DNA of 36,145 bases, taken from positions 1 to 36,145 of the forward strand of contig NZ_JANAVF010000029.1 in assembly GCF_024213195.1 (NCBI RefSeq), in the 5' to 3' direction. Source of the DNA: Streptomyces sp. TBY4 (GTDB lineage Bacteria; Actinomycetota; Actinomycetes; Streptomycetales; Streptomycetaceae). A program made the position numbers and the translations under genes. Under the pieces are notes generated by a model that saw only the letters and a list, made by a program, of their open reading frames with translations, had not been told where the DNA came from and ran no database searches. The first letter of the stretch is position 1, and every line of letters starts with the position of its first letter. This document shows, in pieces, positions 30,658-36,145 of this stretch.

Positions 30658-30900
30658 ATGTACCGCCGCACAGCAGCCGCCCTCGCCACCGCCGTCACCG
30701 CCGGAGCCCTCGCGCTCGGCGCCGCGGGCACCGCCGAGGCCGTCCCCGGCACCGGCTTCTACGCCCGCAGCAACCACGCCTCGAACACCGAATGCGTGGC
30801 CGCGGGCCGGGCCGGCTACAACATCTGGGGCCCCGTCTTCTTCTGCGAGCCCTTCGGCCCCACCCACCCGGGCGTCATCACCCTCTGGGTCCGCTACTAA
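30658..30900 (+). CDS. Small secreted protein of unknown function
   Basis: 80 residues. Sec signal peptide 1-28: YRR at the N-terminus, a long Ala/Leu core and cleavage after AEA. The mature form of about 52 residues has two Cys (in TECVAAG and FFCEPFG) that could form one disulphide, is aromatic-rich and ends ITLWVRY. I do not recognise the family. AGGAGG is 7 nt before ATG 30658, so translation should be strong. A dre-like site upstream suggests nutrient (GlcNAc/chitin) control. Confidence 0.72.
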   Translation: MYRRTAAALATAVTAGALALGAAGTAEAVPGTGFYARSNHASNTECVAAGRAGYNIWGPVFFCEPFGPTHPGVITLWVRY

Positions 30901-30906
30901 CCCACC

Positions 30907-30937
30907 CGGCCGCCCCGGGCCGACACGGGGCCGGCCG
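30907..30937 (+). terminator. Hairpin after the secreted protein gene
   Basis: GC-rich arms (30907-30917 and 30926-30937) with one bulge, 6 nt after the stop codon. Between this hairpin and the promoter at 31200 (about 260 bp) I see no gene or RNA I can support. Confidence 0.5.
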
Positions 30938-31199
30938 TACGGCAGTTATACGTTCGCTCCAGCCGCCGGGATGAGGCCCTGTAGCCGCTTGCCCGGGGTG
31001 TCCGACTGGTGTGGCACTTTGGCCGCATTCCTGAGCCTATCCAGACAGCAGAATGAAGCATCCACTGCACGGGGGAGTCATCAGGGGGAAACGCCCACCT
31101 TTCCTCCTGGCTCTGTGCAGAGGACCGTGTCCTGCCCACGGCGCCGGTTACAAAGCCCGCCTCGTCCGGTGTCGCGGCGGCAATCCCCTTGATCAACAC

Positions 31200-31230
31200 T
31201 TGCGTTGAAGTGAACTCCAGCGCTTAGCGT
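31200..31230 (+). promoter_or_regulatory. MerR-type promoter with 19-bp spacer for the aldo/keto reductase
   Basis: -35 TTGCGT (31200-31205) and -10 TAGCGT (31225-31230) are separated by 19 bp, the over-long spacer typical of MerR-activated promoters. Spanning the -35 and spacer is an imperfect inverted repeat GCGTTGAAGT-GA-ACTCCAGCGC (31202-31223, 8 of 10 pairs). No MerR gene is in the window. Confidence 0.6.
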
Positions 31231-31262
31231 CGGCCGCACGACCTGCGTGAAGGGGGAAGAAC

Positions 31263-32315
31263 GTGCGGTACACACTGTTCGGAAAGACCGGTCTGCGCGT
31301 GAGCGAGCTGAGCCTCGGCGCGATGACCATGGGCGACGACCTCAGCTGGGGCGCCGACCAGAAGAGCAACGCCCGGATCGTCGACGCGTACGCGGACGCG
31401 GGCGGCAACTTCATCGACACGGCGAACATCTACGGCGACGGCAGCTCGGAGCGGATCCTCGGCAAGCTGCTCGACGGGCGGCGCGACGAGTTCGTACTGG
31501 CCACCAAGTACACCTGCGGGACCCGTGACGGCGACGTCAATGCGGCGGGCAACCACCGCAAGAACCTGGTGCGTTCGGTGGAGGCCAGCATGGAGCGGCT
31601 GCGCACCGACCACCTCGACATCCTCTGGGTGCACGCACGCGACAACTTCACCCCGGTCGAGGAAGTGATGCGCGCGCTGGACGACCTCGTACGCACCGGC
31701 AAGGTGCTGTACGTGGGCGTCTCGGACTGGCCCGCCTGGGAGATCGCTCAGGCGAACACCCTCGCCGAGCTCCGCGGGTGGTCTGCGTTCGCCGGTTCGC
31801 AGCTGCGCTACAACCTGCTGGAGCGGACCCCGGAACGTGAACTCCTGCCCCAGGCCAGGGCGTTCGACCTCGCCGTGCTGGCCTGGGCGCCGCTCGCCGC
31901 CGGCAAGCTCACCGGCAAGTACCGCCGGGGCGAGGGAGGACGGCTGGACTCCTGGGGCGTCAAGGCGTCCCCGGAGGAGGAAGAGATCATCAGCGTGGTC
32001 CTGGAGATCGCCGAGCAGGGCGGTTGGACCCCCGCCCAAGTGGCGCTGGCCTGGCTGCTGGGCCGCCCCGGAAACGTCGTTCCGATCATCGCGGCGACGA
32101 AGGAGAGCCAGCTCGTCGACAACCTCGGCTGCCTCGACGTCCGCCTCGACGCCGATGCGGTCGCGCGCCTCGACGAGGTGAGCGCCGTACCGCTCGGCTT
32201 CCCGCACGACTTCCTCCGGGAACCGTCCGTGGTCAAGACCATCTACGGCGACCGCTGGCACGCGATCGAGGACCGGCGCAGCACCTATCGCCGCACGGCC
32301 ACTGACGTGCGCTAG
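31263..32315 (+). CDS. Aldo/keto reductase
   Basis: 350 residues, TIM barrel. Catalytic tetrad visible: Asp52 and Tyr57 (FIDTANIYGDG), Lys82 (LATKYTCG) and His124 (ILWVHARD). NADPH-binding region near the end (PIIAATKESQLVDNL). Reduces aldehydes or ketones, probably detoxification. GTG 31263 has AAGGGGGAAG upstream. The stop codon TAG is the last three bases of a CTAG tetranucleotide that is the target duplication of the adjacent IS remnant: the insertion left the gene whole. Confidence 0.92.
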   Translation: MRYTLFGKTGLRVSELSLGAMTMGDDLSWGADQKSNARIVDAYADAGGNFIDTANIYGDGSSERILGKLLDGRRDEFVLATKYTCGTRDGDVNAAGNHRKNLVRSVEASMERLRTDHLDILWVHARDNFTPVEEVMRALDDLVRTGKVLYVGVSDWPAWEIAQANTLAELRGWSAFAGSQLRYNLLERTPERELLPQARAFDLAVLAWAPLAAGKLTGKYRRGEGGRLDSWGVKASPEEEEIISVVLEIAEQGGWTPAQVALAWLLGRPGNVVPIIAATKESQLVDNLGCLDVRLDADAVARLDEVSAVPLGFPHDFLREPSVVKTIYGDRWHAIEDRRSTYRRTATDVR

Positions 32316-32898
32316 GCCGTTCCCTTCGGATCATCCAGCTGACCAGATGAAGATGGCGGTCAGCGGTCGAAGGCCGGCGGACGGCCACCTCGGCGGCCGA
32401 GACGTTCGCGGTTCGCGGCCTGATCGGCGGGCTGTGGGATCACTGCCCGGATCCCGCGCCGCCGCAGATGCCCGCGACGAATAGGCCTCGTCGGCCAGGA
32501 CCACATCCGGCATGACCCTGGGACGACCAATCCGCCTGGCACCCGTAACCGAGCCATGACCTGCGCGAACACGGGTGCGTCGCCATCCTGGCCCGGCGTG
32601 ATGACGAACGCCAGCGGCCGACAACGGCAGTCCGCGGCAAGGTGGATCTTCGCGGTAATCCCGCCGCGGGACCGTCCGAGGGCATGGTCGGACAGCTCGC
32701 CGGCCGGGGCCCTTCTTGACGGGCCTCGGCAGCGTGCTGGTGAGCCCGGACGATCGTGGAGCCGACCGCGACAACCCAGTCCAGATCGCCGCCACCGCCC
32801 ACCCTGCTCCGGCGTGCGATCCGGCAGCAGCAGCTCGATGCGGGCCCACTGGGCGTCAGTCAACGACACACATCAACCAACGATCCGAAGGAAACGTC
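32316..32898 (-). mobile_element. IS5-type element A, internally deleted (583 bp)
   Basis: Terminal inverted repeats 32316-32332 and 32882-32898 match at 15 of 17 positions (shared core CCTTCGGATC). Flanked by CTAG on both sides (32312-32315 and 32899-32902), the likely target duplication. Carries only a broken transposase, so it could move only in trans. Confidence 0.8.
32331..32869 (-). pseudogene. Broken IS5-family transposase of element A
   Basis: Read on the minus strand it starts MSLTDAQWARIELLLPD and then jumps, with loss of about 60 codons, to a second frame with DLDWVVAVGSTIVRAHQHAA. A third piece, HALGRSRGGITAKIHLAADC, is in the first frame again. The end reads RRGGRPPAFDR, then a likely second deletion and a frame change to LTAIFIWSAG. 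All pieces are typical of IS5-group DDE transposases, but no single frame joins them. Confidence 0.85.
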
Positions 32899-32955
32899 CT
32901 AGGTTCTGTCCGGCGGATCATGTGACTGTCGGACTGTGGGCTCGTTGGGTCTGGC

Positions 32956-33839
32956 ATGGGGCGGGGTGATCTGACGAATGCCGAGTGGGGTCCGGCTGGA
33001 GCCGCACCTGCCGGCGTCGGGGCTGCGTGGGGGACGGTGGAACGACCACCGCAGAGTGATCAACGGGATCTTGTTCCGGGTCCGGACGGGCATACCGTGG
33101 CGGGACCTTCCCGAGCGTTTTGGCAGCTGGAAGACCGTTTATGAACGGCACCGGCGTTGGTGGCGGATGGCACGTGGGACCGGATCCTATGTGCCGTCCA
33201 AGCCGACGCCGACCTCGCGGGCCGGATCGACTGGTGCATGGTCAGCGTCGACTCGACGTCCTGCCGTGCCCATCAGCACGCGGCTGGCGCTCGCAAGAAG
33301 AAGCCACGTGTCCCGAAAAAGGGACGACGCCTCGGCACCACCGCCCTGACGAAGGACTCGGACAGTCTCGGGGCGGCCTGACCTGCAAGATTCACCTCGC
33401 GGGTGAAGGCGGCTGCAAACCTTTGGCCTTCCTGGTCACGCCCGGCCAGTGGGGCGACGCGCCGCAGATGATCGAGGTCCTCGAACGGATCCGCGTTCCC
33501 CGCTCCCAGGGCGGTCGCCCCCGCACCCGGCCGGACCACTTGGGCGGCGACAAGGCATACAGCTCACGTCGGAACCGGCGCTACCTGCGAAGACGCCAGA
33601 TCAAGCACACCATCCCCGAACCGAAGGACCAGCGGGCCAATCGCAAACGCCGCGGCAGTGGGGGCGGCCGGCCGCCCACCGGCTTCGACAGCGAGATCTA
33701 CAAACGCCGCAACGAAGTCGAGCGGACGATCAACCGGCTCAAGAACTCCCGGGCCGTCGCCACCCGCTATGACAAGAGGGCCTAAGTCTTCCACGGCACC
33801 GTCACCACCGCGGCTGTCCGGCTATGGCTCCGGGGCTGA
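32956..33839 (+). pseudogene. Decayed IS5-family transposase of element B
   Basis: It begins MGRGDLTNAEW, then a +1 G in a G-run shifts the frame before RLEPHLPASGLRGG. A second shift lies near 33150 (RHRRW to VADGTWDR). A third change, from the KKPRVPKK frame to GLGQSRGGLTCKIH, coincides with AAAAAG at 33316-33321 and may be the normal programmed -1 frameshift of this group. TAA at 33783, where relatives have a Tyr codon (TAC), removes the last 17 residues (VFHGTVTTAAVRLWL...). Late DDE region intact: YKRRNEVERTINRLKNSR. Confidence 0.85.
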
Positions 33840-33853
33840 CCCGGCCTGCAGTC

Positions 33854-34147
33854 TCAGTCCCCGAGGAACCACAGGTACAGGCCCTGCCCGTCGAGGACTA
33901 CCTGCCCCAGCTCGATCAACTCGCGCACGAACTCATCAGTTAGCACGCCTGCAGGCAGCCGCGGTACCTCCTTCAACAGGGTGGACACCTGCCGGTGGTT
34001 GAAAACGGTGTCCGCGTACGGCAGCAGGTGTCCCAGCATTGGAAACACTGAATGATCAAGACCAGCCAGCTCAGGACCCCAAACCACACCGTGCTTCGCA
34101 CGGGCCTCGATCGTGCCGTTCTCGCCTCGGACCTGGAGGTTAATCAC
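33854..34147 (-). CDS. Hypothetical protein, passenger gene inside element B
   Basis: 97 residues from GTG 34147: it begins INLQVRGENGTIEARAKHG, contains HLLPYADTVFNHRQVSTLL and ends LYLWFLGD. It looks like a genuine small globular protein. From memory the pattern 'PYGDTVFN...LY..F.GD' recurs in actinobacterial hypotheticals of unknown function. It lies wholly between the transposase and the right repeat, so it travels with the element. No strong ribosome site; the element's right repeat is immediately upstream and may provide the promoter. Confidence 0.65.
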   Translation of the reverse strand: MINLQVRGENGTIEARAKHGVVWGPELAGLDHSVFPMLGHLLPYADTVFNHRQVSTLLKEVPRLPAGVLTDEFVRELIELGQVVLDGQGLYLWFLGD

Positions 34148-34189
34148 GGTCAGACCCTATGGCCTCGTGATCCTCCGGACAGAACCTAG

Positions 34190-34780
34190 ACGGGTGAGCC
34201 CGGCCGGTCCGTGGACGGCGGTGGGCCGACCACCGCCGCACTCAAAAAGGGGCGGCGGGGCGCCTGGAGCCGGTCGATCATGCACTCGGATGCTCCCGCG
34301 GAGGCCCAAGAACCAAGGTCCACCTGGCGGCCGACGGCCGGGCCTGTCCCCTGGCCTTCACCATCACTGAAGGCCAGGCCGGTGACGCACCTGCCTTCGA
34401 GACGGTGATGGACCGTATTCGCGTACCCCCGCACCAGACCCGGCAGGCCCCGGACCAGGCCCGACGCTGTTCTGGCCGACCGCGCCTACTTCTCACGCGC
34501 CATCCGGGCCCACCTGCGCCGCCGGGGCATCCGCGCGGTCATCCTTCAGCCGTCCGACCAGATCGGCCACCGCCAACGACGAGGCAGCCATGGCGGCCGC
34601 CCACCCTGCTTCGACCGCGAGGCCTACAAGCAACGGAACACCGTCGAACGCTGCATCAACCGCCTCAAGCAGTGGCGCCGGCTGGCTACACGAACCGACA
34701 AACTCGCCATTGCCTACCAGGCCGCACTCCACCTCGCCGACATGCTCATCTGGACCCGAAACTGACCAAAGAGACAGAAC
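34190..34780 (+). mobile_element. IS5-type element C, 5'-truncated
   Basis: Right terminus ...GACAGAAC at 34772-34780 matches the outer bases of element B's repeat and is followed by CTA, the start of a CTAG target now split by element D. No matching left repeat follows the CTAG at 34186-34189, so the left half is lost. Confidence 0.7.
34211..34765 (+). pseudogene. Truncated, frameshifted IS5-family transposase of element C
   Basis: Fragments in shifting frames: HALGCSRGGPRTKVHLAADG and TITEGQAGDAPAFETVMDRI, then after a shift near 34460 ADRAYFSRAIRAHLRRRGI, then YKQRNTVERCINRLKQWRRL, ending LADMLIWTRN and TGA at 34763-34765. The N-terminal third is missing. Confidence 0.85.
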
Positions 34781-34783
34781 CTA

Positions 34784-35652
34784 AAGGTTGTTGCAGAAGG
34801 TTCGCTGCGGGCAGGCTGGAGTGGTTCTTGACCTGCTGTTTCACCCTGCCTGGGCGAGGTTGTGCATGGTGGCGACTGCCTGGACGGCGTGATGGAGGCC
34901 GTCGCCCCTTTGGCGGCAGTCGCGGAGGATCTTCCAGTTCTTCATGCGGGCGAAGGTGTGCTCGACTCGGGCGCGGACCCGTCGGTGTTCGGCGTTGTCC
35001 TCCTCCTGCCCGCGCAGGAGGGGGCGTCCGGGCCTTCTGCGGTGGGGGACGATCAGCCCGGTGCCCAGGTAGGCGCCGTCCGCGATCACCGTCGTCCCGG
35101 CCGCCGCGGCCGGCAGGTCCGACTCCCGCCAGGCATGGGCGTCGGCCTTGTTGCCCGGTGCCGGGCGTGCGCTCGCGACGACCAGGCGGCTGTCGGCGTC
35201 GATGATGACCTGCACGTTTGCCGAGAACCGGTAGTTGCGGGACGAGGCGGCCACGGTGCGGTCGCGGACCGGGATCAGGGTGCCGTCCACGATCCACAAC
35301 CGGTCCACGTCGGCGACGGGCCGCGTTGCGGGCTCCAGCGCGAGGAGCGGGCCGAGCTTGTTGATCACCCGGCAGACGGTGGCCGGGGAGATCCCAAAGA
35401 GCGGGGCGAGCTGGCGCATCGTGAGGTTCGTCCGGTAGTACACGGCCACCAGCAGCACCCGGTCCGCCAGCGGCAGGCACCACGGACGCCCGCCACCGGG
35501 ACCGTTACCGCCCCGCTCCCGCACCACCTTCACCAGCTTCGCGAACCGCTCGATCCGCAAGCCCGTGAACGTCTCCACCCACAACACCTCAGCCCGCAAC
35601 ACCCCACCCATACAACAGGAATGCCCCATCGCGGACGTTCTGCAACAACCTT
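34784..35652 (-). mobile_element. IS5-family element D, apparently intact (869 bp)
   Basis: Perfect 15-bp inverted repeats AAGGTTGTTGCAGAA (34784-34798) and its complement (35638-35652), flanked by TA duplications (34782-34783, 35653-35654). Removing the element and one TA restores CTAG, the same target used by elements A and B. Confidence 0.9.
34841..35629 (-). CDS. DDE transposase (DDE_Tnp_4/HTH type) of element D
   Basis: 262 residues, uninterrupted. N-terminal HTH MRQLAPLFGISPATVCRVIN (about 71-90). DDE core: first Asp in WIVDGTLIPVRD, second in TVIADGAYLGTGL, Glu in RARVEHTFARMKNWK. ATG 35629 lies just inside the right repeat; the frame stays open upstream into the hairpin region, but that part looks non-coding. 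Likely an active enzyme able to move element D. Confidence 0.9.
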   Translation of the reverse strand: MGHSCCMGGVLRAEVLWVETFTGLRIERFAKLVKVVRERGGNGPGGGRPWCLPLADRVLLVAVYYRTNLTMRQLAPLFGISPATVCRVINKLGPLLALEPATRPVADVDRLWIVDGTLIPVRDRTVAASSRNYRFSANVQVIIDADSRLVVASARPAPGNKADAHAWRESDLPAAAAGTTVIADGAYLGTGLIVPHRRRPGRPLLRGQEEDNAEHRRVRARVEHTFARMKNWKILRDCRQRGDGLHHAVQAVATMHNLAQAG

Positions 35653-35657
35653 TAGCT

Positions 35658-36145
35658 GGCCCGCGTAGCGGGCCTTGGCCCTGGAGGGGGAGTCGGAAGG
35701 GCCGGGGTGGGGGAGCGGAGCGGACCCGCCCAAGGGGCCGGAGGCCCGGATCCCGTGAAACGGGGTCACCTCCCGCGCGGAGCGCGAGAGCCCGGAAGCC
35801 GGCGAAGTCGGCCTGCTTCTGGCTGAGCCAGCGAGCCAGCGGGCCGCGAAGCGGCCCCCTGTCGGAGCGTGGCGAAGCCCCTCTGCCACGAAGCGGAGGG
35901 GCTTCGCTCCCGGATCTCCGCTCCGAGCTCCCAGGCCGGAGCGGAGGCCTCCCTCCCCCGCGAAGCGGGGGAGCTTCGCTCCCAGGCGCGCAGCGCCCGG
36001 GGCTCCTGGAGGCCAAAGGCCTCCTGGGCCGAAGCGAAGCGGAGGCCTTCCTCGCCCCGCAAAGCGGGGCGAGTCATTCCCAGGCGCGCAGCGCCTGGGA
36101 ACCCCTGGGGGCCAAAGGCCCCCCCTCGCCCGCGAAGCGGGCGAG
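35658..36145. repeat. Field of 14 short perfect hairpins, telomere-like
   Basis: No gene. Back-to-back palindromes, stem (loop): 35658-35674 (GTA), 35735-35747 (GGA), 35752-35764 (GAA), 35774-35786 (GGA), 35798-35812 (GAA), 35841-35857 (GAA), 35872-35907 (12-bp stem, 12-nt loop), 35953-35973 (GAA), 35985-35997 (GCA), 36008-36024 (AAA), 36051-36073 (AAA), 36077-36101 (GCA, 11-bp stem), 36107-36123 (AAA), 36125-36145 (GAA). Thirteen have 3-nt purine-rich loops, like palindrome I of Streptomyces telomeres (CCCGC-GGA-GCGGG). The sequence stops exactly at the end of the last hairpin. Confidence 0.8.

Larger units (their letters stand above)
32903..34185 (+). mobile_element. IS5-type element B with passenger gene (1283 bp)
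   Basis: Inverted repeats: left GTTCTGTCCGGCGGATCA from 32903, right its complement ending at 34185; 17 of 18 positions match. Flanked by CTAG at 32899-32902 (shared with element A) and 34186-34189. It carries a decayed + transposase and a minus-strand 97-codon gene between the transposase and the right repeat. Confidence 0.85.

Noticed and set aside
30938..31199. Possible remnant coding sequence or leader between the secreted protein and the reductase
   Set aside because: Short open frames on both strands have no start with a ribosome site and no recognisable protein pattern.
35630..36016. N-terminal extension of the element D transposase into the hairpin region
   Set aside because: The extra 130 codons translate palindromic DNA, cross the element's terminal repeat at 35638-35652 and have no transposase features.
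35658..36145. CRISPR array
   Set aside because: The repeats are hairpins with different arms and no constant repeat/spacer pattern; no cas genes nearby.

Overview
This window is high-GC actinobacterial DNA, almost certainly from Streptomyces or a close relative. The grounds are strong G/C bias at third codon positions, GTG and TTG starts, many 4-nt ATGA/GTGA gene overlaps, and actinobacterial families such as deazaflavin-dependent reductases, an ACCase epsilon subunit and WhiE/Tcm-type polyketide enzymes. Its centre (about 0.8-16 kb) is an aromatic type II polyketide gene cluster. Next to it lies a complete methionine/SAH recycling operon, then an accessory region of divergent regulator/target pairs. 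The right end is a pile of insertion sequences followed by a dense field of short perfect hairpins.

Layout. 1-0.6 kb: hemerythrin-like protein, probably cut by the window edge. 0.8-5.4 kb: a luciferase-like monooxygenase and a LuxR-type regulator on +, converging through a 23-bp-stem terminator on a minus operon of cupin, CPA2 antiporter and SDR. 5.6-15.9 kb, all on +: ACCase beta, WhiE/RemF-like cupin cyclase, KS-alpha, KS-beta (CLF), an ACP fused in one chain to a TcmN-type aromatase/cyclase, a TcmI-type cyclase, ACCase epsilon, two ABM monooxygenases, an FAD hydroxylase, a membrane protein of the anthrone-oxygenase-like DUF1772 family, and ACCase alpha. 15.9-17.1 kb, minus: a LuxR regulator and a Ddn-type reductase. 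17.3-24.1 kb, minus: adoK-metH-metF-sahH, every junction overlapping. 24.4-32.3 kb: a stand-alone HypE/AIR-synthase-like protein, TetR/DUF1772, an NDH-2-like oxidoreductase, DHA2-MFS/TetR, a small secreted protein and an aldo/keto reductase. 32.3-35.7 kb: four IS5-type elements or remnants bounded by CTAG. 35.66-36.145 kb: 14 hairpins, nearly all with 3-nt purine-rich loops, resembling Streptomyces telomeric or subtelomeric palindromes.

How it fits together. The three ACCase subunits would supply malonyl-CoA to the minimal PKS. Three cyclases (cupin, TcmN-type, TcmI-type) would fold and aromatise the chain, and the cluster is rich in oxygenases (LLM, two ABM, FAD hydroxylase, perhaps DUF1772). 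No ketoreductase clearly belongs to the PKS, and there is no malonyl-CoA:ACP transacylase, PPTase or methyltransferase in view. The methyl-cycle operon suggests that SAM-dependent methylation matters to the product, but the methyltransferase would have to lie outside the window. The clearest novelty candidates are the ACP-cyclase fusion, the helically phased five-site operator array between the MFS and TetR genes, the CTAG-stacked IS elements with a passenger gene, and the telomere-like hairpin field.
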